A DNA stretch of 56,525 nucleotides, taken from positions 1 through 56,525 of the forward strand of contig AEZC01000055.1 in assembly GCA_000257205.1 (NCBI GenBank). The letters are read 5' to 3'. A model generated the notes under the pieces. The model saw only the letters and a list, made by a program, of their open reading frames with translations, ran no database searches and was not told the DNA's origin. The translations under genes and the position numbers were made by a program. Shown here one piece after another: positions 17,969-27,978 of the stretch (position 1 is the stretch's first letter; each line of letters opens with the position of its first letter). This DNA comes from Vibrio ordalii ATCC 33509 (GTDB lineage: Bacteria > Pseudomonadota > Gammaproteobacteria > Enterobacterales > Vibrionaceae).

Positions 17969-20251
17969 ATGAACCAAAAACTTACTGTCACCAAGCGTGA
18001 TGGACGCAAAGAAACGATTGATCTTGAAAAGATCCACCGTGTAATTACATGGGCTGCGGAAGGCCTATACAACGTCTCTGTATCGCAAGTCGAACTGAAG
18101 GCTCACATTCAGTTTTACGATGGTATTACGACCTCTGACATTCATGAGACTATCATCAAATCCGCTGCCGATTTGATTTCAGAAGAGACGCCAGATTACC
18201 AATATCTCGCGGCTCGTCTTTCGGTGTTCCATTTGCGTAAAAAAGCCTACGGACAATACGAACCACCAACGTTGTACAACCATGTCTCTCGTTTGGTTGA
18301 AATGGGCAAATACGATAAGCACCTTATCGAAGATTATACTCGCGCAGAATTTGAAGAACTCGACACTTATATCGATCACGCACGTGACCTTAATTTTTCT
18401 TACGCCGCGGTAAAACAGCTTGAAGGTAAGTACTTCGTGCAAAACCGTGTGACGAAGAAAATCTATGAGAGTGCCCAGTTTCTCTACATTTTGGTCGCCG
18501 CTTGCTTATTCGCGAAATATCCAAAAGAAAACCGTCTCGATTACATTAAGCGTTTTTACGATGCAACATCAATGTTCAAAATCTCGCTGCCAACGCCAAT
18601 CATGTCGGGCGTGCGCACGCCTACCCGTCAGTTTAGCTCATGTGTGTTGATTGAATGTGGTGACAGCTTAGATTCAATCAATGCCACAGCAAGCTCTATC
18701 GTACGTTATGTATCACAACGTGCGGGTATTGGCATTAACGCGGGCCGCATTCGTGCATTAGGCTCGGAAATTCGTGGTGGTGAGGCATTCCACACGGGTT
18801 GTATTCCTTTTTATAAATATTTCCAAACCGCAGTGAAGTGCTGTTCTCAGGGTGGTGTTCGTGGTGGCGCAGCGACTGTCTTCTACCCTTTGTGGCACGG
18901 TGAAGTGCAGTCGCTACTGGTATTGAAAAATAACCGCGGCGTTGAGGAAAACCGTGTTCGTCATATGGACTATGGTGTTCAGCTCAATAAGTTGATGTAT
19001 TCTCGCTTAGTCCAAGGCGGTAATATCACCCTCTTCTCCCCTTCTGATGTGCCTGGATTGTATGACGCATTCTTCGAAAACCAAGACGAATTCGAACGTT
19101 TGTATGTTCAATATGAAAATGACGCTTCGATTAAAAAAGAGACGGTGAAAGCGGTAGAACTGTTCTCCCTGTTGATGCAAGAGCGAGCTTCCACTGGCCG
19201 TATCTACATCCAGAACGTTGACCACTGCAATACGCACAGCCCATTTGATGCGTCTGTAGCGCCTGTTCGCCAATCCAATCTCTGTTTGGAGATCGCATTG
19301 CCGACGAAACCGCTGTCTAACGTTGAAGATAATGAAGGTGAGATTGCGCTATGTACGCTTTCGGCATTCAACTTAGGTTCAATTGAATCACTGGATGATT
19401 TCGAAGAGTTATCTGATCTTGTGGTTCGTGCGCTAGATGCACTGTTGGATTACCAAGATTACCCACTGCCTGCCGCTTATAAGTCAACCATGAATCGCCG
19501 TACCTTGGGTGTGGGCGTGATTAACTACGCTTACTATCTGGCGAAAAATGGCGTGAAATATTCGGACGGTAGCGCAAATGGTCTGACACATCGCACTTTT
19601 GAAGCAATGCAATATTACTTGTTGAAGGCTTCCGTCGCGTTAGCCAAAGAGCAAGGCAAATGTCCGCTATTCCATGAAACAAACTATGCTAAGGGCTTGC
19701 TACCTATCGACACCTATAAAAAAGATGTCGACCAAATTTGCGAGGAACCTTTGCATTATGATTGGGATGCGCTACGCGCAGAGATCATGGAATTTGGCTT
19801 ACGCAATTCAACGTTAACGGCGCTAATGCCTTCAGAAACCTCTTCACAAATTTCCAATGCCACCAACGGTATTGAGCCTCCTCGCGGTTATGTTTCAGTA
19901 AAAGCCTCAAAAGATGGCATCTTGAAACAAGTTGTACCGGATTTCATTAATTTGAAAGAGAGCTATGAGTTATTGTGGAATATTGGTTCTAACAACGGTT
20001 ATCTGCACCTGGTCGGTATCATGCAAAAATTTGTTGACCAAGCGATTTCTGCGAATACCAACTATGACCCAAGCACTTACGAAAGTGGTAAAGTGCCGAT
20101 GAAACAATTGTTACAAGATCTACTGACGGCGTATAAATTTGGTGTGAAAACCTTGTACTATCACAACACTCGTGATGGCGCAAAAGATGATCAAAAAGAC
20201 GCAGTACAGGCACAAGATGATGATTGTGCGGGCGGCGGTTGTAAGATCTAA
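17969..20251 (+). CDS. nrdA: Ribonucleoside-diphosphate reductase, class Ia alpha subunit
   Basis: Large subunit that reduces NDPs to dNDPs. It is 760 aa, the length of E. coli NrdA. An N-terminal ATP-cone (about 1-95) gives activity control. The ten-stranded barrel holds the active-site set: the redox pair cysteines in [12 protein letters not shown] and [11 protein letters not shown], and the thiyl-radical cysteine with its Asn and Glu neighbours in [11 protein letters not shown]. The radical-transfer tyrosines fall in the [11 protein letters not shown] region. The C-terminus ends [11 protein letters not shown], with the swinging-arm cysteine pair. A ribosome binding site AGGGA precedes the ATG. 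First gene of the nrd operon. Confidence 0.98.
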   Translation: MNQKLTVTKRDGRKETIDLEKIHRVITWAAEGLYNVSVSQVELKAHIQFYDGITTSDIHETIIKSAADLISEETPDYQYLAARLSVFHLRKKAYGQYEPPTLYNHVSRLVEMGKYDKHLIEDYTRAEFEELDTYIDHARDLNFSYAAVKQLEGKYFVQNRVTKKIYESAQFLYILVAACLFAKYPKENRLDYIKRFYDATSMFKISLPTPIMSGVRTPTRQFSSCVLIECGDSLDSINATASSIVRYVSQRAGIGINAGRIRALGSEIRGGEAFHTGCIPFYKYFQTAVKCCSQGGVRGGAATVFYPLWHGEVQSLLVLKNNRGVEENRVRHMDYGVQLNKLMYSRLVQGGNITLFSPSDVPGLYDAFFENQDEFERLYVQYENDASIKKETVKAVELFSLLMQERASTGRIYIQNVDHCNTHSPFDASVAPVRQSNLCLEIALPTKPLSNVEDNEGEIALCTLSAFNLGSIESLDDFEELSDLVVRALDALLDYQDYPLPAAYKSTMNRRTLGVGVINYAYYLAKNGVKYSDGSANGLTHRTFEAMQYYLLKASVALAKEQGKCPLFHETNYAKGLLPIDTYKKDVDQICEEPLHYDWDALRAEIMEFGLRNSTLTALMPSETSSQISNATNGIEPPRGYVSVKASKDGILKQVVPDFINLKESYELLWNIGSNNGYLHLVGIMQKFVDQAISANTNYDPSTYESGKVPMKQLLQDLLTAYKFGVKTLYYHNTRDGAKDDQKDAVQAQDDDCAGGGCKI

Positions 20252-20279
20252 CTCTATTTCACTCAACGTATTCAATAAT

Positions 20280-20298
20280 GCTCCCCACGCAGGGGAGC
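20280..20298 (+). other. nrdA-nrdB intercistronic hairpin
   Basis: GCTCCCC pairs with GGGGAGC (arms 20280-20286 and 20292-20298) around a 5-nt loop, with no U-tract. It lies between the nrdA stop and the nrdB ribosome binding site and probably affects mRNA decay or the subunit ratio. Confidence 0.65.
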
Positions 20299-20319
20299 TT
20301 AAAAGGGATTGAGGCATTT

Positions 20320-21453
20320 ATGGCTTACAGTACTTTTTCTCAAAAAAAGAATGATCAACTCAAAGAACCGATGTTTCTTGGCCAATCGGTCAACGTAGCT
20401 CGTTACGACCAGCAAAAATTTGAAATTTTTGAAAAACTGATAGAAAAACAGCTCTCGTTCTTCTGGCGTCCAGAAGAAGTCGACGTATCGAGTGATCGCA
20501 TTGATTACAACAAGCTTCCAGATCATGAAAAGCACATTTTCATCTCGAACTTAAAATATCAAACGCTACTGGATTCAATCCAAGGTCGCAGCCCTAACGT
20601 GGCACTGCTACCGCTGGTTTCGCTTCCTGAAGTGGAAACATGGATTGAAACCTGGTCATTTTCAGAAACGATCCACTCACGCTCATACACTCATATTATT
20701 CGTAATATTGTGAATGATCCGGGTATTGTGTTTGATGACATCGTCGAAAATGAACACATATTGAAACGCGCAAAAGACATCGCGCACTATTACGATGATC
20801 TGATCCAACTGTCTAATGACTACCACCGTTTTGGTGAAGGAACTCATCAGATTAATGGTGAGAGCGTCAAAATTAGCTTGGGTGACCTGAAACGCAAACT
20901 TTATCTTTGCTTGATGTCAGTCAATGCGTTGGAAGCGATTCGTTTCTATGTCAGCTTCGCCTGCTCATTTGCCTTTGCAGAACGCGAATTGATGGAAGGT
21001 AACGCCAAAATCATCAAGTTGATTGCACGTGATGAAGCTTTGCACCTGACTGGTACACAACATATGATCAACTTGCTGCGTAATGGACAAGACGATTTCG
21101 CCTTCTTACAAATCGCCGAAGAGTGTAAGCAAGAGTGTTTTGATTTGTTCAAAGCCGCCGCTGAGCAAGAAAAAGAGTGGGCTGAATATCTGTTTAAAGA
21201 TGGTTCGATGATTGGTTTGAACAAGGATATACTGTGCCAATACGTTGAATACATCACCAACGTTCGTATGCAAGCGGTTGGTTTAGATATCGCCTACCCC
21301 GGCGCGACATCAAACCCAATTCCTTGGATTAATGCTTGGCTATCTTCAGACAACGTGCAAGTTGCACCTCAAGAAGCAGAGATCAGCTCCTACCTTGTAG
21401 GCCAAATCGATAATGAAGTTCGTGCCAATGACTTCGAGGACTTTGAGCTGTAA
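20320..21453 (+). CDS. nrdB: Ribonucleoside-diphosphate reductase, class Ia beta subunit
   Basis: Small subunit holding the diferric-tyrosyl radical cofactor, 377 aa. Iron ligands and the radical tyrosine are visible: the first Glu/His set and Tyr in [19 protein letters not shown], and the second set in [14 protein letters not shown]. The ATG at 20320 has GAGG 5 nt upstream; an ATG at 20278 would put the hairpin inside the coding region and is rejected. The stop codon overlaps the start of the ferredoxin gene by one base (TAATG), indicating translational coupling. Confidence 0.97.
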   Translation: MAYSTFSQKKNDQLKEPMFLGQSVNVARYDQQKFEIFEKLIEKQLSFFWRPEEVDVSSDRIDYNKLPDHEKHIFISNLKYQTLLDSIQGRSPNVALLPLVSLPEVETWIETWSFSETIHSRSYTHIIRNIVNDPGIVFDDIVENEHILKRAKDIAHYYDDLIQLSNDYHRFGEGTHQINGESVKISLGDLKRKLYLCLMSVNALEAIRFYVSFACSFAFAERELMEGNAKIIKLIARDEALHLTGTQHMINLLRNGQDDFAFLQIAEECKQECFDLFKAAAEQEKEWAEYLFKDGSMIGLNKDILCQYVEYITNVRMQAVGLDIAYPGATSNPIPWINAWLSSDNVQVAPQEAEISSYLVGQIDNEVRANDFEDFEL

Positions 21454-21731
21454 TGGCGACCATTAAAATCAACAAAGTTACAACCATAGAATCAAACTCT
21501 TCCAATACTTTATTGGAAAGTATGGAGAGTGCGGGGCTAGAGCCTGAGTATAACTGTCGCGATGGACACTGCGGTGCCTGTCGCTGCACGCTCGTTAAAG
21601 GTGACGTTGAATATGTTGGTTTTGCAATGGCTTACACCGAGCGTAATGAAATATTACCTTGTATTTGTAAAGCCAAAAGCCATGTTGAACTTGCTGGTGT
21701 TAATTATCGACCCAAAGCAAGGCGAGCCTAA
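21453..21731 (+). CDS. yfaE: YfaE-type 2Fe-2S ferredoxin (NrdB cofactor maintenance)
   Basis: Plant-type ferredoxin of 92 aa that, in E. coli, supplies electrons for building and repairing the NrdB diferric-tyrosyl cofactor. The four cluster cysteines are present: CRDGHCGACRC (three ligands) and LPCICKA (fourth). It overlaps the nrdB stop by one base, so the three genes form a tight operon. A strong hairpin terminator follows about 55 bp later. Confidence 0.93.
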   Translation: MATIKINKVTTIESNSSNTLLESMESAGLEPEYNCRDGHCGACRCTLVKGDVEYVGFAMAYTERNEILPCICKAKSHVELAGVNYRPKARRA

Positions 21732-21787
21732 CCTCAACCAGCCAATTGTGCACTGATTAACTCATCACACATTGGCGCGTTAAAAAG

Positions 21788-21816
21788 ATAAAGCCAGAGC
21801 TATGCTCTGGCTTTAT
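21788..21816. terminator. Terminator shared by the nrd operon and the convergent small gene
   Basis: A perfect 13-bp stem, ATAAAGCCAGAGC (21788-21800) with GCTCTGGCTTTAT (21804-21816), and a 3-nt loop. On the minus strand it runs into CTTTTT. The stop codon of the minus-strand gene (21800-21802) lies inside the stem/loop. Confidence 0.88.
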
Positions 21817-22054
21817 ACATTCCCAGAAGAATGCCATCAGCAGTACCCATTGATACAGATTTGTTAGCGATTTCTCTGCCACCCCCATCAAACAATGAAA
21901 GTCTATATCCTTGATAGCTGGGCGTCTCTAAGTCTGATGGTGCGTTGAGCCACAAAGAAACAACATCACTCATTTCATTACTCAATGCCTCACCTAAGAT
22001 CACTTTTTGACTTGCAACTTTATACCAAACTAAAATTTTCGATTGGTTAAACAT
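21800..22054 (-). CDS. Conserved-looking small protein of unknown function (84 aa)
   Basis: 84-aa frame with an excellent ribosome binding site (AGGAGG, 5 nt before the ATG) and its own terminator, so almost certainly translated. No signal peptide or membrane helix. The N-terminal third reads MFNQSKILVWYKVAS; later come LWLNAPSD and a glycine-rich LFDGGGREI. I do not recognise a domain. Its last codons are inside the terminator stem shared with the nrd operon, so efficient translation to the stop could interfere with hairpin formation. Confidence 0.75.
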   Translation of the reverse strand: MFNQSKILVWYKVASQKVILGEALSNEMSDVVSLWLNAPSDLETPSYQGYRLSLFDGGGREIANKSVSMGTADGILLGMYKARA

Positions 22055-22317
22055 GTCAGCCTCCTGCTGAATTTCATCGATCGGACTGACAGTGTACAGC
22101 GAAAAGTTGTGCGAAAAAGGTCCAATCTTGAGACAATTTTATCTGTTGCGTGAAATCATCAGCTTAGTCTTTAGACGAAATAATCATAAGCTAAGCACCT
22201 CACCGAACCTACGGAATAAGCCAAAGAATCATGCAGTTACCACCCGACACGGTTCTAATATAAAACACTTATCTATCAACAATCTAGACTTAAAAAAACA
22301 CTAACACATTGAGTTAA

Positions 22318-23556
22318 TTAGCCAATAACGCTCGCAGGTAAAAACATCTCTTTGACTGAGATCAATGCCTCATACTGAGCAAAAACAGGCTTATTCGATA
22401 AATAACGACGTAACATGTCAGCCGCGATTGTCCCCATCAGCTCCCTCTGTTCATTGGCGCTGTAGCATCGCTTGAGTTTAAGAATCTGCCCCCACTCTCC
22501 CTGCGGAGCCGATAACGCTAGACTAAATTGATCATCATTTAATACGCCAGTCACAAGTGATAACGAAGTGGAACACTTTTCCTTGGTCGCGCCAGCAAGC
22601 GCTAATGAGGCCGCGAGTGGATCTTGATCGCCTAAACCCGATTCAACATGGCGGCTCAAAATCCAGCAGTGACCGCTCAACGCTTCCACTTGCTCGTTGC
22701 TTAACAACCAACTGGCGAGCCAACCTTTGGTCGCTTGTTCTGCAATAGAGATCGACAATCCTTTGTCCTGCATTAAATGACCGATATGTGTGAGCATAGG
22801 TTCATCGACACTCACCACATGTTGCTCCAAATGCTGGTAAATGATCTGTAGTAGTTTCACGCGGCGTTCTAAATCACTTTTCGGACCAAACAATTTCACC
22901 TCAATAAAAGGCAGATAAGAGCGATAACCCAGCATATACCCTTCCGGTAAGACTAATTTATCCAACTTATCTGAAATGGCCGATTCCGATGAACCCAGAG
23001 TGAATAAACGACTGCATTCTAATCCCATTTGTTGTGGGTATGTTGCTAGCAAGTCGGGTAAAATCTGTTCAGAGACCATCAACTTAAACTCTTTGGGTAC
23101 TCCGGGGGTGAAATAACAAACACAATCATTAATCTGAACTTTAAAACCGCAAGCCGTCCCTATTGGGTTATCAATGATGTCAGAAAACTCCGGTAACATC
23201 GCTTGTTTAAGGTTACTTTCTGGCATCACAACGCCACGTTGCGCAAAAAATTCGTCCAGTTTTTGCTTCCACAGCACAGACAAAACTAACTTTTGGTCCG
23301 CCGCTTGAGCCGCTGCCGCCGCACTTAAATCATCAGATGTGGGTCCTAATCCTCCGTTTACGATCAGGACATCGTTATTGAAACTGAGCATCAATAGCTC
23401 TTCGACTAAAGCTTGTAAGCTATCACCTACCGTCGAGCGTTTAACTAATGAAAAGCCGCGCTGGAAAAATTCACTGGAGAGCCAAGCAGCATTGGTATCA
23501 ACAATATCGCCATGGAGCACTTCTTCGCCCGTGCTTAGCATCGCTATTTTCAACAT
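22318..23556 (-). CDS. CinA-family protein with degenerate NMN-deamidase domain
   Basis: 412 aa from the ATG at 23556, which has an upstream AAAGGA site; the open frame extends 44 codons further but without a good start. The N-terminal half (about 1-170) is a COG1058/MoCF domain with STGEEVLHGDIVDTNAAWLS and GGLGPTSDD. The C-terminal region corresponds to the PncC/CinA nicotinamide-nucleotide deamidase domain, but the canonical ESCTGG motif reads EQATKGW, so the catalytic serine and neighbouring residues are lost. E. coli YfaY, also near nrdAB-yfaE, is similarly a CinA relative. It probably keeps the N-terminal pyrophosphatase-like activity only. Confidence 0.85.
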   Translation of the reverse strand: MLKIAMLSTGEEVLHGDIVDTNAAWLSSEFFQRGFSLVKRSTVGDSLQALVEELLMLSFNNDVLIVNGGLGPTSDDLSAAAAAQAADQKLVLSVLWKQKLDEFFAQRGVVMPESNLKQAMLPEFSDIIDNPIGTACGFKVQINDCVCYFTPGVPKEFKLMVSEQILPDLLATYPQQMGLECSRLFTLGSSESAISDKLDKLVLPEGYMLGYRSYLPFIEVKLFGPKSDLERRVKLLQIIYQHLEQHVVSVDEPMLTHIGHLMQDKGLSISIAEQATKGWLASWLLSNEQVEALSGHCWILSRHVESGLGDQDPLAASLALAGATKEKCSTSLSLVTGVLNDDQFSLALSAPQGEWGQILKLKRCYSANEQRELMGTIAADMLRRYLSNKPVFAQYEALISVKEMFLPASVIG

Positions 23557-23750
23557 GTCAGGTGTCCTTTTATGCACGCATAAACGTGAGCTATCAATCA
23601 ATAAGGCAGATAATAAAGTGCAATATATAACGCTTTGAACGTTATTTTTCTCATAAGTTTCTCTATTTATACAATTTGCTGTTTTCATCCCCGCAGCTTT
23701 GATAGATAATTGTGATTATGATCATCAAAAAACACACTTTGGAGCCCTCC

Positions 23751-24650
23751 GTGTCAAAGAAAAGCATCATTGCCTTGATGTTATCGTTTTCAGCTTGCAA
23801 CAACGCTGCTGCCTACGATTTCAACCAACACATCGAGTTTTCCTATACGGTCGACTGCCATAAAAACGCTTGCTTTAATGACAATTCGAATACTTATCAA
23901 TCGAACTCCCCATTTTTAACAAGCTTAGCAGAATCGCAACCGCTAAACCTTGAAGAACCGGCACTACCTAAATATCTTACCGTACAAGATACAAAAGACT
24001 GGGATTATCTAAAAGGCCAAACCTATACCATATTGGGATTGAGCGTAGCTACTGTTGGCTTAATGACATTTTTACCGTCATCGATTACCAAATGGGATGA
24101 AGAGGATCGCAGCTTAAGTGGCATAGGCAGCAAGTGGAAAGATAACGTATCATCTGGCCCCTCTTGGGATAGAGATGAGCATTATCTCAATTATATTATG
24201 CATCCCTACTTCGGTGGCGTTTATTATACCGCAGCAAGACATGCTGGTTTTAATGAGTTTGAATCTTTTCTTTACTCTGGTGTTATGTCGACTTTCTTTT
24301 GGGAGTATGGCGTAGAATCGTTTGCTGAAATACCCTCATGGCAAGACTTGTTTGTTACGCCCTTTTTCGGTGCAGTCGTCGGTGAGCTGATGTTTGAAGC
24401 GGAACAAGATATTGTTACCACGGGTGGTGAAGTGTTGGGTTCATCGACTCTGGGTGATGTCACACTTTTCTTCCTCAACCCTGTTGGACATATCCATGGC
24501 TGGGTAACCAATGCTTGGGGAGGCGATGCCGAAGTGGAATTTAATGGTACACCTTGGTTTGGCAACCAAGATGCCGCAAAGTTTGCTTTGGACTCAGGCG
24601 CTAGCTACGATTCGCAATTTTATGGCCTTAACCTCAAAGTCAGTTTCTAA
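23751..24650 (+). CDS. DUF3943-type exported protein
   Basis: 299 aa from the GTG at 23751, which has GGAG 6 nt upstream and gives a clean signal peptide ending near NAAA-YDFNQ. A longer frame from the ATG at 23718 would put a charged segment in front of the signal. The middle part holds the features I associate with DUF3943: an NYIMHPYFGGVYYTAARHAG stretch, STFFWEYGVESF and PSWQDLFVTPFFGA. These are probably short hydrophobic beta or helical segments in the outer membrane or periplasm. Function unknown. It is divergent from the CinA-like gene. Confidence 0.75.
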   Translation: MSKKSIIALMLSFSACNNAAAYDFNQHIEFSYTVDCHKNACFNDNSNTYQSNSPFLTSLAESQPLNLEEPALPKYLTVQDTKDWDYLKGQTYTILGLSVATVGLMTFLPSSITKWDEEDRSLSGIGSKWKDNVSSGPSWDRDEHYLNYIMHPYFGGVYYTAARHAGFNEFESFLYSGVMSTFFWEYGVESFAEIPSWQDLFVTPFFGAVVGELMFEAEQDIVTTGGEVLGSSTLGDVTLFFLNPVGHIHGWVTNAWGGDAEVEFNGTPWFGNQDAAKFALDSGASYDSQFYGLNLKVSF

Positions 24651-24852
24651 GAAACAGGGCTAAACACAAGGCCAGTGTCTAAAGCCAAGGCTATTTTTGT
24701 GGCCCAAGTATGAATACTGACAATCAAGAGACTGCGTAAATGTAAAAAATTGACTCTCATCAAGTCTTATCTAAGATAGGCCTCTACACTGAAGTGAAAG
24801 GAATTCAAGATCAACGATTTATCTTTCGTTAGCTTGCTATGTGAGGCCTATT

Positions 24853-25365
24853 ATGAACAGTACTTTTATCGTCAATTTCGTCGGCAGTGCAACGCCAGCC
24901 ACAATTAAACATCTTGCCGCTATCACTCATGAAAATGGTGGTAAATGGTTAATAAGTAAAGTGAACTTTATTGAGAACCAAGTAGCTGCCGTCATTAAAA
25001 TAGAGTTACCGACCTCAAATGCCGTTATCGTTCAACAAGCGTTTAGAGAGCAACCCGGTCTGCTGGTGCAAATTGTTGATTCAGACGTACATCAACACGA
25101 AAAAGAAACGATTTACCAACTGCGGATTGATGCAAACGACCGTGCAGGTATCGTCAACGAAATCACCCACCTTCTTGATAATCAAGGTATCAATATTTTA
25201 GATATGGATTGCCAACGAGTTTTTATTGCGGGTGGTGGAGGTGTCAGCTCAAGCTTATTTACCGCTAGCCTCGCCATTAAACTCCCTGCGGCGATACAAA
25301 TTGAAGACGTAGCCGATGAGCTTGAAGCGCTCAGTGAAGATACGCGCGTGATATTAGAAGTGTAA
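24853..25365 (+). CDS. Double ACT-domain regulatory protein (GcvR-like)
   Basis: 170 aa made of two ACT domains (about 1-78 and 88-168), the second starting YQLRIDANDRAGIVNEITHLL, a typical ACT amino-acid-sensing start. No DNA-binding or enzymatic domain. GcvR, the glycine-cleavage repressor, has this architecture, but the identity is not proven. The ATG at 24853 is chosen because GAGG lies 6 nt upstream; the frame opens at a GTG 12 bases earlier. A terminator follows directly. Confidence 0.8.
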   Translation: MNSTFIVNFVGSATPATIKHLAAITHENGGKWLISKVNFIENQVAAVIKIELPTSNAVIVQQAFREQPGLLVQIVDSDVHQHEKETIYQLRIDANDRAGIVNEITHLLDNQGINILDMDCQRVFIAGGGGVSSSLFTASLAIKLPAAIQIEDVADELEALSEDTRVILEV

Positions 25366-25382
25366 TCCCGTTTACGACCTCG

Positions 25383-25412
25383 AAAAAGGAAGCTGATGCT
25401 TCCTTTTTTATC
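25383..25412 (+). terminator. Terminator after the ACT-domain gene
   Basis: AAAAAGGAAGC (25383-25393) pairs with GCTTCCTTTTT (25398-25408), TGAT loop, T-tail. Confidence 0.92.
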
Positions 25413-25485
25413 GATCCCACCATCGATTCAGTAAAATAAAAGGGATGAAAAGCTTTAAACTCTAACGCGTGATTTTACAAAAATA

Positions 25486-25511
25486 GGCCTCGCCCACTGC
25501 ATGGTGAGGCC
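25486..25511 (-). terminator. Terminator of the norspermidine operon
   Basis: On the minus strand GGCCTCACCA pairs with TGGGCGAGGCC with one mismatch, then TATTTTTG. It lies just after the nspC stop codon. Confidence 0.88.
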
Positions 25512-25519
25512 GGCTGTCA

Positions 25520-26653
25520 TCAGTTTATCGACCATTGAGATAATGAACGTTTAAAGTCTTCATAGCCAAATTCATTCAGTTTTTGGAGCTCTCCTGTACT
25601 GCGTTGACAATACACGGAAGGCATTTTAAGGCCATTAAACCAATTCAATTTCACCATGGTATAGCCCGCGCTATCCATGATATGCAACCGCTGACCAATC
25701 GATAATGGCTGTTCAAATGAAGCCACACAAAATTGATCACCCGCTAAGCAAGAACACGAGCCAATAACATACTCATGTTCACCGTTCGCACTCGCTTCTA
25801 AGATAGCCGCAGGCTCTTTGTAAATCAGTGTGTCTAAACGATGCGCTTCAGTTGCCGAATCAACAATCGCTGTTTTCATGCCATTTTCAACGATATCGAC
25901 GACAGTCACCACTAAATCAGCCGTTTTCGTGATGATCGCCTCACCCGGTTCAAGATAAAGCTGAACCTGATGCTTTTCTGAAAAGGCCTTAAGCGCTAAT
26001 GCTAATTTTTCTAGCGGATAACCAGGCCAAGTAAAGAACACACCACCGCCTAGGCTGACCCAATCTAACTTATCCAGATATTGACCAAAACGCTCAGAGA
26101 TCGAATCTAATAACGCAATGAACGCATCAGCATCTTTGTTCTCACAATTCATATGGAACATCACGCCATTGATGGTATCGAACACTGAGTTATCAATATG
26201 GTCTGTTTGAACACCTAAACGAGAAAACTGACGTGCTGGATTGGCAAGATCTTGCCCAGCGTAACTCACGCCGGGGTTTAAACGTAAACCCAATGACGCC
26301 TTGCCTTCAACTAAATGACGGTAAGCGGCCAACTGGGATTGCGAATTAAAAATCATTTTGTCGCAAATATCGGCCACTTCTTTAACATCAGCTTCACTGT
26401 AGCCAACGCTATAGGCGTGTGTTTCACCACCAAACGTTTCGTAACCTAATTTTACTTCAAATGGGCCACTGCTGGTGGTGCCATCTAAGTAAGGTTTGAT
26501 GATGTCAAACACTCCCCAAGTAGAGAAGCATTTTAAAGCCAAGACGAGTTTGACGCCCGACATATCTTTGAGCTGCTTCGCGATTTCTAGGTTCGCGATC
26601 AACTGTGATTCATCAATCATAAAATAGGGCGTTTGGAGTTCGCTTTTTTGCAT
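25520..26653 (-). CDS. nspC: Carboxynorspermidine decarboxylase
   Basis: PLP enzyme of 377 aa, fold type III (alanine-racemase-like barrel), which converts carboxynorspermidine to norspermidine, the polyamine that signals for biofilm formation in Vibrio. The PLP lysine is in [10 protein letters not shown] (about residue 42) and the phosphate/second-substrate regions in [15 protein letters not shown] and LYLEPGEAI. It is the last gene of the minus-strand operon, 64 bp after the dehydrogenase gene and followed by a terminator. Confidence 0.95.
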   Translation of the reverse strand: MQKSELQTPYFMIDESQLIANLEIAKQLKDMSGVKLVLALKCFSTWGVFDIIKPYLDGTTSSGPFEVKLGYETFGGETHAYSVGYSEADVKEVADICDKMIFNSQSQLAAYRHLVEGKASLGLRLNPGVSYAGQDLANPARQFSRLGVQTDHIDNSVFDTINGVMFHMNCENKDADAFIALLDSISERFGQYLDKLDWVSLGGGVFFTWPGYPLEKLALALKAFSEKHQVQLYLEPGEAIITKTADLVVTVVDIVENGMKTAIVDSATEAHRLDTLIYKEPAAILEASANGEHEYVIGSCSCLAGDQFCVASFEQPLSIGQRLHIMDSAGYTMVKLNWFNGLKMPSVYCQRSTGELQKLNEFGYEDFKRSLSQWSIN

Positions 26654-26717
26654 CTATTTATCACTCTCAAATTGAAGAAAGCCGACACATCTGCATCGGC
26701 TTAACTATCGAAAACTC

Positions 26718-27962
26718 TTATTTTAGAATTTTAATCTCTGGTTGCCCGATATCGAGCTCTTGAACATGCCAATCCAAACCTAATTTCGGCATCGTTTCTA
26801 AAAACAGATCAGGGTCAAGCTGCTCTAGGTTAAACACACCCGCTTGTGCCCAATGCCCTTGGAAATACTACAATGCCGCAGTAATGGCAGGAACGCCCGT
26901 GGTGTAAGCGATGGCTTGGTGCTCTACATCATGGTATGCCACTTCATGGTCTGCATTATTGTAGATAAAGACACTGCGCTGTTTACCATCCTTCCAACCT
27001 TGCACCCAAGTACCAATACAAGTCAGGCCTTTGTAGCCAGGAGCCAAAGAGGTTGGGTCTGGCAGCATCGCTTTAAGCACTTGAAGTGGTTGAACCACAG
27101 TACCATCTTGCAGCGTCAATGGGTTTGGACTCAATAAACCAATATCACGCATGCAATTGAAATAGTTGAGGTAACGATCGCCAAAACCCATCCAAAATTC
27201 AATTCGTTTGGCCGGAATAAACTCTTTCATAGAACGCACTTCATCGTGCGACATGGAGTACACCTTGTGTGGGCCGCACTGAGGAAAATCAAATTCTAGT
27301 ATTCGCGAATGGCAAGGAACACACTGCCACTGCCCTTCTTCCCAATAGAAAGAGTCACCTTGAATCTCTAACATATTGGTTTCTGCATCAAAGTTAGTCG
27401 CAAATTTCTTGCCGTGATCGCCGGCATTAATGTCCATCACATCAATACTGTCGATTTCGTCAAAGAGGTGTTTCACTGCGTACGCGGCAAACACACTGAC
27501 CACGCCAGGGTCAAAACCAGCACCGAGGATAGCGGTAATGCCAGCTTGCTTAAATTTTTCACGAAATGCCCATTGAGGATCATACGCTTCAGGTACTTGT
27601 TGACCTTCAGAGCAAAGGTCAACAGCAACCGATGTATCTAGATAGGAAACCTTGGCTTGATAACATGCTTCCATGATTGGCACGTTTACCCAAGGAGGAC
27701 CAGCGTTGATCACAAGATCAGGCTGGACTTCTTTAATTAATGCAACTAACGAGGCTACGTCATCCGCCTTGACGGTGCGTGCCTCAAGTTTTTTAGTTGG
27801 ATCTTTAAGGTTATTTTTTCCTTTGATCGATTCAATGATCTTCTCGCACTTTTCAAGAGTACGAGAAGCAAGAACAATATCACCGAGTATGTCGTTGTTT
27901 TGAGCCGCCTTATGTGCGACAACCCAGCCAACGCCTCCCGCGCCAATTTGTAAAATAGACAT
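26718..27962 (-). pseudogene. Carboxynorspermidine synthase/dehydrogenase interrupted by an in-frame TAG
   Basis: Saccharopine-dehydrogenase-like enzyme that condenses diaminopropane with aspartate semialdehyde and reduces the product to carboxynorspermidine. The Rossmann motif IGAGGVGWVVAHKAA is at the N-terminus. From 27962 the frame runs 364 codons to TAG at 26868-26870. The same frame continues without further interruption for 49 codons to TAA at 26718, encoding YFQGHWAQAGVFNLEQLDP and ending QPEIKILK, the natural end of this family. Full length would be 414 aa. Loss of the last 50 residues probably removes part of the C-terminal dimer/substrate domain. It could be a real nonsense allele, a readthrough site or a sequencing error. 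Confidence 0.88.
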
Positions 27963-27978
27963 GGTTGTTTGTATTCCT

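Noticed and set aside
22092..22304. 70-aa frame between the small gene and the CinA-like gene
   Set aside because: Basic, low-complexity content, no ribosome binding site or terminator; intergenic noise.
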